From Maritimibacter alkaliphilus HTCC2654 (GTDB lineage: Bacteria > Pseudomonadota > Alphaproteobacteria > Rhodobacterales > Rhodobacteraceae), in NCBI RefSeq assembly GCF_000152805.1, contig NZ_CH902578.1:3171029-3235028 (forward strand): 64,000 bases of DNA. The letters are read 5' to 3'. Position numbers and translations under genes: made by a program. Shown here piece after piece: positions 17,078-26,587 of this stretch; within the stretch, counting starts at the first letter, position 1, and every line of letters starts with the position of its first letter. The notes below the pieces were generated by a model. That model did no database searches, was not told the origin of the DNA, and saw only the letters and a list, made by a program, of their open reading frames with translations.

Positions 17078-18265
17078 ATGCCGGATATGGGTCAGGAAAG
17101 TCTTGCCGACTTTCGGGCAGAGATCGCTGACTGGATCGACCGCACCGCGCCCGCCTCGCTGCGGGATCGCGCCTTCAGTGAAGACGACATTTGCTGGGGT
17201 GGCAAGCGTTGGGTTTTCACCTCGGACGACCAGAAGGTATGGCTGGAGGCCTGCGCCGAGCGCGGGTTGACCGCCCCGACCTGGCCGGAAGCATACGGTG
17301 GCGCAGGGTTCAGCCGGGCGCAGGACAAGATCTTCAAGGAAGAGATGGACAGGCTTCGGGTCAAGAAGCCGCTGGACAGCTTCGGCCTCTGGATGCTCGG
17401 CCCGGCGCTGCTGGCTTTCGGGACCGAAGAACAGAAACGCCATTTCCTGCCGCAGATCACGCGCGGCGAGGTGCGTTGGTGTCAGGGCTATTCGGAACCC
17501 GGCGCCGGGTCGGATCTTGCCAGCGTTCAGACCCGTGCCGAGGACATGGGCGACCATTGGCTCGTGAACGGCTCGAAAATCTGGACCTCCTACGCCGACA
17601 AGGCCGACTGGATTTTCGCGCTCGTACGCACCGACCGGGACGCGCCCAAGCATCGCGGCATCAGCTTCATGCTGATCGACATGGAAAGCGAGGGCGTCAC
17701 GACCAAGCCGATCCGGCTTATCTCGGGCAAATCGCCGTTCTGCGAGACGTTCTTCGACAATGTGCGCGTCCCCAAGAGTTATGGCGAAGGGCTGTCGGCG
17801 ATCGTCGGAGAACAGAACCGGGGCTGGGACGTGGCCAAGCACCTGCTGACCCATGAGCGCGAGATGATCGGTGGCGGCGGCTCGGGTCTGACCGGCGGGC
17901 GCAGCGTGGCGAGCGTGCTGGCGGACGAGGGGCAGGACGATCCCGTCATCATGGGCCGCGCGATGAAACTGGGCGTCGATGAGCTTGCGATGAACCTGAC
18001 GCTGGATCGCTACAAGGACATGGCGAAACAGGGGGGCGTCGGCAATGCCTCGGCCATGCTGAAATACTACGGGACCGAGTTGAACAAGGCGCGCTTCGAG
18101 CTGCTCATGTCCGCTGGCGGGTCCGATGCGCTGGCGTGGGAGGGGCCTTATGGCACGCTCGCGCCGGAATGGCTGCGCACCAAAGCGAATTCGATCGAGG
18201 GCGGCACGTCCGAGGTGATGCTCGACATCCTCGCCAAGCGCGTCCTCGAATTGCCGGGGGACTGA
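17078..18265 (+). CDS. acyl-CoA dehydrogenase, large subunit-type
   Basis: FAD enzyme introducing a 2,3-double bond into an acyl-CoA, 395 residues. The FAD and substrate loops WCQGYSEPGAGSDLAS and WTSYADKADWIF are clear. The C-terminal SIEGGTSEVMLDI places Glu374 at the position of the catalytic base of medium-chain enzymes. The ATG at 17078 is preferred to one at 17051 because GGGAGGAG lies 8 bases before it. It is followed 4 bases later by a second, shorter dehydrogenase, so the two probably form a heteromer as in PimC/PimD or steroid-side-chain enzymes. Confidence 0.93.
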   Translation: MPDMGQESLADFRAEIADWIDRTAPASLRDRAFSEDDICWGGKRWVFTSDDQKVWLEACAERGLTAPTWPEAYGGAGFSRAQDKIFKEEMDRLRVKKPLDSFGLWMLGPALLAFGTEEQKRHFLPQITRGEVRWCQGYSEPGAGSDLASVQTRAEDMGDHWLVNGSKIWTSYADKADWIFALVRTDRDAPKHRGISFMLIDMESEGVTTKPIRLISGKSPFCETFFDNVRVPKSYGEGLSAIVGEQNRGWDVAKHLLTHEREMIGGGGSGLTGGRSVASVLADEGQDDPVIMGRAMKLGVDELAMNLTLDRYKDMAKQGGVGNASAMLKYYGTELNKARFELLMSAGGSDALAWEGPYGTLAPEWLRTKANSIEGGTSEVMLDILAKRVLELPGD

Positions 18266-18269
18266 CGGG

Positions 18270-19376
18270 ATGGCGATGCTGATACCGACCGAAGATGAAA
18301 CCATGCTGCGCGATGCCGCGCGCGGGTTTCTGGACGACGCGGCCCCGGTCGCGAACCTGCGGGCGAACCGCGATCAGGGCCGTGCCTTCGACCCGGACCT
18401 GTGGGCCGAGATGGTCAAGATGGGCTGGGCCGGTGTGCTCGTGGGCGAGGACGAGGGCGGTTCCGATATGGGGTTCGCCGCCGCGAACATTCTGGCCGAA
18501 GAGATGGGGCGAACGCTTGTCGCGTCGCCGTTCCTGTCCTCCGCTGTCATCGCGGCCAGCGCGCTGCGTGCGGCAGGGCGGCCGGCCGGTGCAATCGCGT
18601 CGGGCGACGTGACCTATGCGCTGGCGGTGGACGAGGGGCCGAAGTTCGCGCCCGCCGCGACGGCGATGCAGGCCAGCGCCGATGGAAACGGATTCCGGCT
18701 GTCGGGCACCAAGACATTCGTGGGCGAGGGCACCAGCGCGACACGCATCCTCGTGCTTGCCAAGGCCGAGGCCGGGCTGACGCTCTTCGATCTCGAAGCC
18801 GACCGCGTGGGCCTGACCCGTGACAAGCTGGATCTCGTCGACAGCCGTGACCACGCCGCGTTGACCTTCGACAACGTGCAGGCCACGGGCGAGGATGTCG
18901 TGGGCGAAGTCGGGCAGGGTCTGGCCGCTCTGGCTCCGGCGCTGAGGGCCGGACATGCTGCATTGGCCGCCGAGTTGACGGGCCTGTCGGCGGGTGCCTT
19001 CGGCATTACCGCCGCCTACCTCAAGGAGCGCAGGCAGTTCGGGCGGCGCATCGGCAGCTTTCAGGCGCTCCAGCATCGGGCCGCGCATCTGTGGTGCGAA
19101 ATCGAGGTCAGCGCCTCGACGATCCTGAACGCGGGTCGTGTGCTTGACGCCACCCCCGATGAGGCCGACCTTGCGGTCTCGCTCGCCAAGGCGCGGGCCA
19201 CGGAAACCGCGAACCTCGCCGTGCGCGAGGGGGTTCAGATGCATGGGGGGATCGGCATGACCGACGAATACGACATGGGCTTTTACATGAAACGCGCACG
19301 GGTCGCGGCCGAATGGCTGGGCGACTACGGCTATCACGCGGCGGTGGTCGCACGGGCGCGGGGGATGGCGGCATGA
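18270..19376 (+). CDS. acyl-CoA dehydrogenase, small subunit-type
   Basis: A 368-residue partner of the preceding dehydrogenase. It keeps the N-terminal helical domain and the C-terminal MHGGIGMTDEYDMGFYMKRA segment but lacks the EGGTSE-type catalytic Glu at the C-terminus and has only a weak FAD loop. This is the usual look of the second chain of alpha2beta2 dehydrogenases. Its stop overlaps the SDR gene as ATGA. Function follows from its pairing; the substrate is unknown. Confidence 0.9.
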   Translation: MAMLIPTEDETMLRDAARGFLDDAAPVANLRANRDQGRAFDPDLWAEMVKMGWAGVLVGEDEGGSDMGFAAANILAEEMGRTLVASPFLSSAVIAASALRAAGRPAGAIASGDVTYALAVDEGPKFAPAATAMQASADGNGFRLSGTKTFVGEGTSATRILVLAKAEAGLTLFDLEADRVGLTRDKLDLVDSRDHAALTFDNVQATGEDVVGEVGQGLAALAPALRAGHAALAAELTGLSAGAFGITAAYLKERRQFGRRIGSFQALQHRAAHLWCEIEVSASTILNAGRVLDATPDEADLAVSLAKARATETANLAVREGVQMHGGIGMTDEYDMGFYMKRARVAAEWLGDYGYHAAVVARARGMAA

Positions 19377-20191
19377 ACATGACCCCTGCACGTCTTTTCG
19401 ACCTCACCGGGAAGGTGGCGCTCGTCACCGGCGGTTCATCGGGTATCGGGCGTATGGCGACCGAAGGGCTCATGGCCGCGGGTGCCAAGGTGCTGATCGC
19501 CAGCCGCAAGGGCGATGCCTGCGTGGCGGTCGCAGAGGAACTGAACGCGCTGGGCCTGCCGGGAACCGTCGAAGGGTTCGCGGGCGACGTCTCGACACAA
19601 GAGGGCGTCGATGCGCTCGTCGCCGAGGTCAAGACCCGCACGGATCATCTGAACATCCTGATGAACAACGCAGGCCGCACCTGGGGCGCGCCGCTGGGCG
19701 AGTTTCCCTGGGACGGCTGGGACAAGATCAACGCGCTCAACGTCACGGGTATGTTCCAGCTCACCCAGGCGCTTCTCCCCCTGCTCGAAGCCGGGGCGCG
19801 GGATGCCGATCCGGCCCGTGTGGTCAACACCGGGTCGGTGATGGGCACCGTGCCCAAAGGCGGCGGGGCCTATTCCTATGCCGTGTCCAAAGGGGCTGTG
19901 CACCACATGACCGCGATCCTCGCCAACGACCTGGCCGAGCGCGGCATCACCGTGAACGCCATCGCGCCGGGCCCGTTTCCGTCGAAGATGACCGCCTTTG
20001 CGCTGACCGATCAGGATCAGGCCGGGCGCACCGCCGACCGTGTGCCGCTTGGGCGTCTCGGGCAGCCCTCCGACATCGCCGCGGCGCTGCAATACCTGTG
20101 CGGACCGGGTGGCGCCTATGTCACCGGGGCGATTCTGCCCTTGTCCGGTGGCATCAACGTCCACTCTCCCGGCTCGCTGTTTGCGGAGTGA
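19373..20191 (+). CDS. short-chain dehydrogenase/reductase
   Basis: NAD(P)-dependent oxidoreductase of 272 residues. It has the cofactor motif TGGSSGIG (residues 18-25), NNAG near 92, a serine in NTGSVMG and the catalytic YSYAVSKG. It is sandwiched between acyl-CoA dehydrogenase and MaoC genes with an ATGA overlap, so it probably oxidises a hydroxyl or reduces a keto group of a pathway intermediate. It is distinct from the HSD17B4-like SDR two genes downstream, which makes two alcohol-level steps in this operon likely. Confidence 0.9.
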   Translation: MNMTPARLFDLTGKVALVTGGSSGIGRMATEGLMAAGAKVLIASRKGDACVAVAEELNALGLPGTVEGFAGDVSTQEGVDALVAEVKTRTDHLNILMNNAGRTWGAPLGEFPWDGWDKINALNVTGMFQLTQALLPLLEAGARDADPARVVNTGSVMGTVPKGGGAYSYAVSKGAVHHMTAILANDLAERGITVNAIAPGPFPSKMTAFALTDQDQAGRTADRVPLGRLGQPSDIAAALQYLCGPGGAYVTGAILPLSGGINVHSPGSLFAE

Positions 20192-20195
20192 CGCG

Positions 20196-20654
20196 ATGAC
20201 GCTCGATGAATACCTTTCGCTTCAGGGTCGCGAACTCGGCGTTTCGCGCTGGTTCGACATTACGCAGGAGCGGATCGACGCCTTCGCCGAAGTGACCGAG
20301 GATCACCAGTATATCCATACCGACCCGGTGGCCGCCGCACGCTCGCCCTTCGGCGGGACGATTGCCCACGGGTTCCTGACCGTGTCGCTCTTGTCGGCCA
20401 TGACATACGATGGCGTTCCGGCGATCGACGGCACGAAGATGTCCGTCAACTACGGCTTCAACAAGCTGCGCTTCCTGTCGCCGGTGAAGGTGGGGAGCCG
20501 CATTCGCGCACGCTTTGAACTGAAATCCTGCGACACGTCCCGGCCCGGCGAAATCACCACCGTGACCAAAGTGACGGTCGAAATCGACGGGGCCGAGAAA
20601 CCGGCCCTCATCGCCGAGTGGATCGGTCGCAGATATCTGGAGACGAACGAATGA
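20196..20654 (+). CDS. MaoC-family enoyl-CoA hydratase
   Basis: A 152-residue hot-dog hydratase adding water to 2-enoyl-CoA, giving a 3-hydroxyacyl-CoA (usually the R form in this family). The catalytic Asp/His segment is seen as FAEVTEDHQYIHTDP (residues 31-45), followed by FGGTIAHGFLTVSLLS. It sits 4 bases after the SDR and overlaps the next SDR gene as ATGA. With the thiolase downstream it completes a beta-oxidation round. Confidence 0.93.
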   Translation: MTLDEYLSLQGRELGVSRWFDITQERIDAFAEVTEDHQYIHTDPVAAARSPFGGTIAHGFLTVSLLSAMTYDGVPAIDGTKMSVNYGFNKLRFLSPVKVGSRIRARFELKSCDTSRPGEITTVTKVTVEIDGAEKPALIAEWIGRRYLETNE

Positions 20655-21580
20655 GTGTTTCTTTCGAGGGCCGCGTGGCCATCGTCACGGGCGCCGGGGC
20701 CGGGCTGGGCCGGTGTCACGCCTTGGGTCTGGCCGAGCGCGGCGCCAAGGTCGTGGTCAATGATCTGGGCGTCGCGACCGACGGCAGCGGATCGGGTTCG
20801 GACGCCGCGCGCGCGGTGGTCGAGGAGATCCGGGCTGCGGGCGGTCACGCCATCGCCAACGGGGCCGATGTGACCAGCGCCGACGACACCCGCAAGATGG
20901 TGGACGAGGCGATTGCCGAATTCGGCCATGTCGACATCCTCGTCAACAACGCGGGCATCCTGCGCGACAAGAGTTTCGCCAAGATGGACCTGTCCGACTT
21001 CGCCAAGGTGCTCGACGTGCATCTCATGGGGACCGTGAATTGCTGCAAGGCGGTCTGGACCCACATGGCAGCGCGCGAATACGGGCGGATCGTGGTCACG
21101 ACCTCCTGCTCGGGCATGTACGGGAATTTCGGACAGTCGAACTACGGTGCCGCCAAGGCCGGTGTCGTGGGGTTGATGAACACGCTCGCCATCGAGGGCG
21201 CGAAGAAGAACATCAAGGTCAACACGCTGGCCCCCACGGCGGCGACGCGGATGACCGAGGCGCTTCTGACGCCCGAGACGCTGGAACTGCTCCAGCCCGA
21301 GACGATCACGCCGGGCCTTCTGGCGCTCGTGGCCGAGGATGTGCCGACCAAGATGGTGCTGGGCGCAGGCGGCGGCTGTTTCGCAGAGATCCGCATCACC
21401 GAAACGCAAGGTGTCGCGCTGGTCGGGGACGACCTGAACGTCGACGGCGTGGTCGCCGCGATGGACCGCATTCGTGACCCCGAAGGCGCTGCCGTGATGG
21501 ACAACGCGTTTTCGCAAACTCGCAAATATGCCCGCATGGGCGCGGCGGCCCGAGGCCTCCCGCTCCCGTGGAACGAATAA
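20651..21580 (+). CDS. HSD17B4-like short-chain 3-hydroxyacyl-CoA dehydrogenase
   Basis: A 309-residue SDR resembling the dehydrogenase domain of the peroxisomal multifunctional enzyme type 2. Motifs are [40 protein letters not shown] and the catalytic YGAAKAG. This subgroup oxidises (3R)-hydroxyacyl-CoA, matching the MaoC hydratase just upstream. An extended C-terminal region ([20 protein letters not shown]) is typical of the subgroup. The ATG overlaps the hydratase stop. Confidence 0.93.
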   Translation: MSVSFEGRVAIVTGAGAGLGRCHALGLAERGAKVVVNDLGVATDGSGSGSDAARAVVEEIRAAGGHAIANGADVTSADDTRKMVDEAIAEFGHVDILVNNAGILRDKSFAKMDLSDFAKVLDVHLMGTVNCCKAVWTHMAAREYGRIVVTTSCSGMYGNFGQSNYGAAKAGVVGLMNTLAIEGAKKNIKVNTLAPTAATRMTEALLTPETLELLQPETITPGLLALVAEDVPTKMVLGAGGGCFAEIRITETQGVALVGDDLNVDGVVAAMDRIRDPEGAAVMDNAFSQTRKYARMGAAARGLPLPWNE

Positions 21581-21594
21581 GGAAGGACAGAACC

Positions 21595-22797
21595 ATGCGC
21601 GATGCCGTCATCGTCTCGACCGCCCGCACCCCGATCGGCAAGGCCTTTCGCGGTGCCTTCAACAACACCCATGCGCAGGAATTGATCGGTCATGCCGTTC
21701 GCCATGCCGTCGACCGCGCCGGGCTCGAGGGTGGCGAGGTGCAGGATTGCGTGATCGGCACGGCGATCCAGCAGGGCTCCACGGGCGGCAACATCGGGCG
21801 TCAGGCGGTCATCCGCGCGGGGCTGCCGACCAGCGTGGCGGGCATGTCGATGGATCGGCAGTGCGCGTCGGGCATGATGGCGATTGCGACGGCGGCCAAG
21901 CAGGTCGTGCATGACGGGATGCAGGTTGCCATCGGCGGCGGGGTCGAGTCGATCAGCCTCGTCCAGAATCAGGACATGCGCACCGATCACCTGCGCGACC
22001 CTTGGGTGATGGAGCATGTGCCATCGCTCTACATGAGCATGTTGGAGACGGCCGAGATCGTCGCGGACCGCTACAACGTCAGCCGCGAGGATCAGGACGA
22101 ATACGCGCTTCAAAGCCAGCAGCGCACGGCGGCGGCGCAGGCGGCGGGCAAATTCGACGACGAGATCGTGCCGCTGACTTCGACGCAGGCCATCATCGAC
22201 CGGGACACCAAGGAAGTGTCCTTCGCCGAGGTGACGCTGGAGAAGGACGAGGGCAACCGCCCCTCGACGACCATCGAAAACCTCTCGAGCCTGTCGCCGG
22301 TGTTCCGGGACGGTCAGGTCGTGCAGGAGGGCAAGTTCATCACGGCGGGCAATGCCTCGCAACTGTCCGACGGGGCCAGCGCAAGCGTCATCATGGAGGC
22401 GAAAGAGGCCGAGAAGCGCGGGCTTCAGCCTTTGGGCCGCTATGTCGGCGTGATGGCCGCCGGTCTCGACCCCGACGAAATGGGGATCGGGCCCATCTAC
22501 GCGGTGCCGAAACTGCTTGAGGCTCATGGGCTCAAGATGGACGACATCGGGCTGTGGGAACTGAACGAGGCTTTTGCCTGTCAGGTGCTCCATTCCGCCC
22601 GCGTCCTTGGCATTCCGAATGAAATCCTGAACGTGAACGGCGGCGCCATCTCGATCGGCCATCCCTACGGCATGTCCGGGGCGCGCATGGTCGGGCACGC
22701 GTTGATCGAAGGAAAACGTCGCGGCGCGAAATACGTAGTCTGCACCATGTGCGTCGGCGGCGGCATGGGCGCGGCAGGGTTGTTCGAGGTGCTCTAA
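21595..22797 (+). CDS. thiolase (acetyl-CoA C-acyltransferase)
   Basis: Cleaves 3-ketoacyl-CoA with CoA, the last step of the first beta-oxidation set. The 400 residues show the acyl-accepting Cys in [11 protein letters not shown] near residue 88, [24 protein letters not shown], and the second Cys in [13 protein letters not shown]. The ATG is preceded by GGAAGGA at about 8 bases. The gene ends 81 bases before the ACAD11-like dehydrogenase, with an 18-bp palindrome in the gap, so the following genes may be controlled separately. Confidence 0.96.
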   Translation: MRDAVIVSTARTPIGKAFRGAFNNTHAQELIGHAVRHAVDRAGLEGGEVQDCVIGTAIQQGSTGGNIGRQAVIRAGLPTSVAGMSMDRQCASGMMAIATAAKQVVHDGMQVAIGGGVESISLVQNQDMRTDHLRDPWVMEHVPSLYMSMLETAEIVADRYNVSREDQDEYALQSQQRTAAAQAAGKFDDEIVPLTSTQAIIDRDTKEVSFAEVTLEKDEGNRPSTTIENLSSLSPVFRDGQVVQEGKFITAGNASQLSDGASASVIMEAKEAEKRGLQPLGRYVGVMAAGLDPDEMGIGPIYAVPKLLEAHGLKMDDIGLWELNEAFACQVLHSARVLGIPNEILNVNGGAISIGHPYGMSGARMVGHALIEGKRRGAKYVVCTMCVGGGMGAAGLFEVL

Positions 22798-22820
22798 GCG
22801 CCAAACACTATTGCCAATAA

Positions 22821-22838
22821 TTGAACACTAGTGTTCAA
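22821..22838. promoter_or_regulatory. perfect 18-bp palindrome upstream of the ACAD11-like module
   Basis: TTGAACACTAGTGTTCAA is a perfect dyad centred on CTAG, 40 bases before the ATG at 22879. Size and position fit a dimeric repressor operator (TetR- or IclR-like). The IclR gene at the end of the same gene run is an obvious candidate ligand, but this is inference. Confidence 0.6.
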
Positions 22839-22878
22839 ATAAGCGAGCCGGCATCCGGCCGGACAAGGAGGACAGAAT

Positions 22879-24114
22879 ATGGATCTGGGCGTCACCGAAA
22901 AGGTCAAGCCACTGATCGAAGCCGTGCGAAAGCTGATGGCGGAAAAGATCGTGCATCTCAGCGAGGAATACGAAGGCGAGATCGGGAACAACCCTCAGAA
23001 CGACCGCTTCGTGCTGAACGACCGTCAGAAGGAAATCCTCGACGAGCTGAAGTCCGAGGCGAAGAAACGCGGCCTGTGGAACTTCTGGCTGACCGACAGC
23101 GAGGCGGGCTATGGCCTGACCACGGTCGAATACGCCTACCTCGCCGAAGAGATGGGCAAGGCGCCGTTGGGGGCCGAAACCTTCAACTGCTCGGCCCCGG
23201 ACACCGGCAACATGGAAGTGCTGGAACGCTATGGCACGCAGGCCCACAAGGACCGCTGGCTTAAACCGCTCCTCGATGGCGAAATCCGCTCGGCCTATGT
23301 GATGACCGAGCCGGGCGTCGCCTCCTCCGATGCCGTTCAACTGTCTTTCGAGGCGAAGAAGGACGGGGACGAATGGGTGCTGAACGGTGAGAAATGGTGG
23401 ATCTCGGGCGCGGGCGATCCGCGCTGCCAAGTCTACATCGTTCTCGCCCAGACCGACCCGGAGGCGGCCAAACACGCGCGTCACACCATGTTCGTGATGG
23501 ACGCCGACACGCCCGGCGTCGAGATCCTGCGCCCGATGCAGGTCTTCGGCAACGACGACGCGCCGCACGGTCACATGCACATGAAGTTCACCGACGTGCG
23601 CTTGCCCGCCGACGCCGTGATCCTTGGCGAAGGCCGGGGGTTCGAGGTCGCACAGGGGCGGCTTGGACCGGGGCGCATCCACCACTGCATGCGTGCCATC
23701 GGTCAGGCCGAACGCGCGCTGGAGCTCATGTGCAAACGCGGCCTGTCGCGTGAGGCCTTCGGCAAGAAGATCGCCTCGCTCGGTGCCAACTTCGACATCA
23801 TCGCGAACGCGCGGATGGAAATCGAAATGGCCCGGCTGCTGTGCCTCAAGGCCGCCTACATGATGGATACGTTCGGCGTGAAGGAAGCGCAGCCGTGGAT
23901 TTCGCAGATCAAGGTGGTGGCACCGCTCATGGCGACCAAGGTGGTGGACGAGGCGATGCAGATGCATGGTGGCGAGGGCATCAGTCAAGATCAGCCGCTG
24001 GCGCGGATGTATACCAACCTGCGCACCCTGCGCTTCGCCGACGGTCCCGATGCGGTCCACAGGCGTCAGGTCGCACGCGCCGAGCTGCGCAAGTACACCA
24101 ACGAGAAGATCTGA
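22879..24114 (+). CDS. ACAD10/11-type acyl-CoA dehydrogenase
   Basis: A 411-residue protein very close to the dehydrogenase domain of human ACAD11: [64 protein letters not shown] and FADGPDAVH. In mammals ACAD10/11, and in Pseudomonas LvaC, act on 4-phosphoacyl-CoA to give 2-enoyl-CoA, not on ordinary acyl-CoA. A matching kinase gene is two genes downstream. A very good AAGGAGG Shine-Dalgarno lies 7 bases before the ATG. The next gene begins immediately after the stop codon. Confidence 0.93.
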   Translation: MDLGVTEKVKPLIEAVRKLMAEKIVHLSEEYEGEIGNNPQNDRFVLNDRQKEILDELKSEAKKRGLWNFWLTDSEAGYGLTTVEYAYLAEEMGKAPLGAETFNCSAPDTGNMEVLERYGTQAHKDRWLKPLLDGEIRSAYVMTEPGVASSDAVQLSFEAKKDGDEWVLNGEKWWISGAGDPRCQVYIVLAQTDPEAAKHARHTMFVMDADTPGVEILRPMQVFGNDDAPHGHMHMKFTDVRLPADAVILGEGRGFEVAQGRLGPGRIHHCMRAIGQAERALELMCKRGLSREAFGKKIASLGANFDIIANARMEIEMARLLCLKAAYMMDTFGVKEAQPWISQIKVVAPLMATKVVDEAMQMHGGEGISQDQPLARMYTNLRTLRFADGPDAVHRRQVARAELRKYTNEKI

Positions 24115-24771
24115 ATGGGTCTTCTCACCGTCATACGTCACGCTCAGGCGTCGTTCGGCGCGGCGAATTACGACAAGCTCTCCGAGCTTGGTCATCGCCA
24201 GTCCGAGGCGCTGGGCGTGGCGCTCAAACGGCAGGGCTGGGCGTGGCCGGACAAGGTGATGGTCGGCTCGCAGGTCAGGCATCGCGAGACGCTGGAGGGG
24301 ATCGCGAAAGGCTTTGGCGTCGCGGCCCATCCGGTGGTGCATCCGGGCCTGAACGAGTTCGATTTCTCGGCGCTGCTGGCGGCGCACAAGCAGACCGACG
24401 CGCTGCCCGAACACACCAAAGGGGACCGCGCCGCGCATTTCCGGCAGCTCAAGGCGACCGTGCTGGCGTGGCAGGCGGATGAAATCGAAAACCCGCCCGA
24501 GACCTTCGGCGCCTTCGTCGGCCGGGTGCAGGATGCTATGGCGGCGGCCGAGGGCGATACGCTCATGGTCTCGTCCGGTGGCGCGATCAGCCAGATGGTG
24601 CGGCTGGTGATGGATGCACCTGCCGAGCAGCAGATCCTGCTTCAACTCCAGATGAAGAACTGCGCCGTGAACAAGATCGTGCAGGGTCGCAACGGCGCCT
24701 ATCTGCACGGCTTCAACGAAACCCCGCATATCGACGCCGCCAATGCGGACGAGATGCTGACCTATAGCTGA
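24115..24771 (+). CDS. histidine phosphatase-family protein, atypical
   Basis: A 218-residue phosphoglycerate-mutase-like protein. The phospho-accepting histidine is present (VIRHAQASFG, His9), as is SQVRHRETLEGI. The second conserved histidine, normally in a Ser-His-Gly motif, is missing: the sequence there is MVSSGGAIS, with Ser154 at the expected place. The start directly follows the dehydrogenase stop codon. It lies between the ACAD11-like dehydrogenase and the ACAD11-like kinase, so a role on phosphorylated intermediates is plausible. It may instead be a binding or regulatory protein. Confidence 0.85.
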   Translation: MGLLTVIRHAQASFGAANYDKLSELGHRQSEALGVALKRQGWAWPDKVMVGSQVRHRETLEGIAKGFGVAAHPVVHPGLNEFDFSALLAAHKQTDALPEHTKGDRAAHFRQLKATVLAWQADEIENPPETFGAFVGRVQDAMAAAEGDTLMVSSGGAISQMVRLVMDAPAEQQILLQLQMKNCAVNKIVQGRNGAYLHGFNETPHIDAANADEMLTYS

Positions 24772-24778
24772 GGGAGCC

Positions 24779-25801
24779 ATGACCGACACCCAGCAGCTCG
24801 ACACCGACGCCGTCGCGAATTGGCTGGAAGCCAATATGGACGGCTTTCAGGGGCCGATCACGGCAGAGAAGTCCAACGTGGGCCAGTCGAACCCGACCTT
24901 CCGGCTCGACACCCCTACGGGTCCGTATGTTCTGCGGCGAAAGCCGCCCGGGCAGCTTCTGAAATCGGCCCATGCGGTTGATCGGGAGTTTCGGGTGCAA
25001 TCGGCGCTGGCAGAGACGGACGTGCCGGTCGCCAAGATGCATGTTCTTTGCGAAGACCCCGACGTGATCGGGTCGGATTTCTACGTGATGGAGGCGGTCG
25101 CGGGCCGCAATATCGACGACCCGCGCATCCCGGACGTGTCGAACGAAGAACGCGCGGCGATCTATGCCGAAATGTGCCGCGTGCTCGCCGCGATCCACGA
25201 GGTCGATATCGAGGCCGTGGGCCTGTCGGACTATGGCCCGCTGGGGAATTACTTCGAGCGTCAGATCGGGCGCTGGACAAAGCAGTATCGCGCGTCCGAG
25301 ACCGAAAGCATCGCGGACATGGACGCGCTAATCGACTGGCTGCCGGCGAACATCCCCGACGACGATCAGCGGCGGCTGGTGCATGGCGACTACCGCATCG
25401 ACAACATGCTGTTCGAGACGGACGGGCCGCGTTGCGCCGCCGTGCTGGACTGGGAGCTATCGACCATCGGGCATCCTTATGCCGATCTCGCCTCGCTCCT
25501 CATGCAGTGGCAGATGCCGCCGGGGGCCGAGGGGCGGGGTCTGGCTGGCGTGGACCGGGCGAGCCTTGGCATCCCGACCGACGAGGAGTTCGTGGCGATG
25601 TACTGCAAGGCGCGGGGGCTCACGGGCATTCCGGGCATGAATTTCTACATCGCCTTCGCGTTCTTCCGCATGGGGGCGATCATTCAGGGCGTCTATAAAC
25701 GTGCGCTCGACGGCAATGCGTCGAACCCGGAACGCGCGATGCGTCTGGGCAAGGCGGTTCCACAATTCGCGGCAGGGGGGCTGAAGGCGGCGCATGGCTG
25801 A
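24779..25801 (+). CDS. ACAD10/11-type acyl-CoA kinase (APH-like phosphotransferase)
   Basis: A 340-residue protein of the aminoglycoside phosphotransferase fold, very like the kinase domain of ACAD11: GQSNPTFRL glycine-rich loop, YVLRRKPPG with the ATP-binding Lys, DREFRVQSALAETDVPV, the Brenner motif HGDYRIDNMLF (His202, Asp204, Asn209) and VLDWELSTIGHP with metal-binding Asp224. Mammalian ACAD10/11 and Pseudomonas LvaA phosphorylate the 4-hydroxyl of acyl-CoAs. Co-occurrence with the ACAD11-like gene supports the same reaction here. It overlaps the next SDR gene by 8 bases. Confidence 0.92.
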   Translation: MTDTQQLDTDAVANWLEANMDGFQGPITAEKSNVGQSNPTFRLDTPTGPYVLRRKPPGQLLKSAHAVDREFRVQSALAETDVPVAKMHVLCEDPDVIGSDFYVMEAVAGRNIDDPRIPDVSNEERAAIYAEMCRVLAAIHEVDIEAVGLSDYGPLGNYFERQIGRWTKQYRASETESIADMDALIDWLPANIPDDDQRRLVHGDYRIDNMLFETDGPRCAAVLDWELSTIGHPYADLASLLMQWQMPPGAEGRGLAGVDRASLGIPTDEEFVAMYCKARGLTGIPGMNFYIAFAFFRMGAIIQGVYKRALDGNASNPERAMRLGKAVPQFAAGGLKAAHG

Positions 25802-26576
25802 GTTCGACGGGAAAGTGGTGCAGATCACCGGCGCAGCCTCGGGCTTTGGCGCGATGGCGGCGACGGAGTTCGCGCGGGCGGGCGCGAAGCTGATGCTGTC
25901 CGACATCAATGGCGACGGGCTGGACGAGGTCGCGCGCAATCTCGAAAGCCTCGGGGCCGAGGTGGTTGCCGACGCGCTGTCGGTGGCCGACGATACTGCG
26001 ATGCGGGCGCATATCGAAAAGGGCGTGGACCGCTTCGGACGGCTCGACATCGCGCTGAACAACGCCGGGATCGGGGGCGGGCTGGCGCGGCTGCCGGACA
26101 TACCGCTCGACACCTACGATCAGATCATGCAGATCAACGCAAAGGGCGTCTTTATCGGGATGCGCCACCAGTTGCCGGTGATGCTGAAGCAGGGGGCCGG
26201 GTCGATCCTGAACACCGCCTCGGCTGCGGGGCTGGTCGGGTCGGGTCAACTCTCGGCCTATGCCGCGTCGAAGCACGCGGTGATCGGCATGACCAAGGCC
26301 GCCGCCGACGAGGTTGCGCGCAAGGGCATTCGCGTGAACGCGATCTGCCCCAGCTTCGCGTCCACTCCGATGGTCGAGGCGATGGGCGATGCGATGGGCG
26401 AACGCCACGGCGTCAGCCGGGACGATGCTTACGGCATGATCGCCAGCCGTGTGCCGATGCGCCGGGTGGCGGACCCGATGGAGGTGGTGCAGGCCATGCT
26501 CTGGATCGTCTCGGACGCGAACACGTTCATGACAGGCCAATCCATTTCGATTGATGGGGGCCTGACCGCTGTATAA
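25794..26576 (+). CDS. short-chain dehydrogenase/reductase of the 4-hydroxyacyl module
   Basis: A classical SDR of 260 residues. It has TGAASGFG (residues 13-20), NNAG near 86, the catalytic serine in NTASAAG, YAASKHAV, and the C-terminal GQSISIDGG. It overlaps the kinase gene by 8 bases. In the Pseudomonas levulinate pathway an SDR (LvaD) reduces the 4-keto to the 4-hydroxyl group before phosphorylation. A similar step would fit here, but SDR specificity cannot be read from motifs. Confidence 0.9.
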   Translation: MAEFDGKVVQITGAASGFGAMAATEFARAGAKLMLSDINGDGLDEVARNLESLGAEVVADALSVADDTAMRAHIEKGVDRFGRLDIALNNAGIGGGLARLPDIPLDTYDQIMQINAKGVFIGMRHQLPVMLKQGAGSILNTASAAGLVGSGQLSAYAASKHAVIGMTKAAADEVARKGIRVNAICPSFASTPMVEAMGDAMGERHGVSRDDAYGMIASRVPMRRVADPMEVVQAMLWIVSDANTFMTGQSISIDGGLTAV

Positions 26577-26587
26577 AGGGGACTGTC

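Noticed and set aside
22828-24834. Long minus-strand open frame opposite the ACAD11-like and phosphatase genes
   Set aside because: It has no motif or ribosome site and crosses two well-identified genes on the other strand.
22879-26576. A complete copy of the Pseudomonas levulinate (lva) operon
   Set aside because: No LvaB-like small protein or local lvaE-type ligase is present in the module, the regulator is IclR instead of a sigma-54 activator, and a phosphatase-like gene is added. Only the chemistry may be shared.
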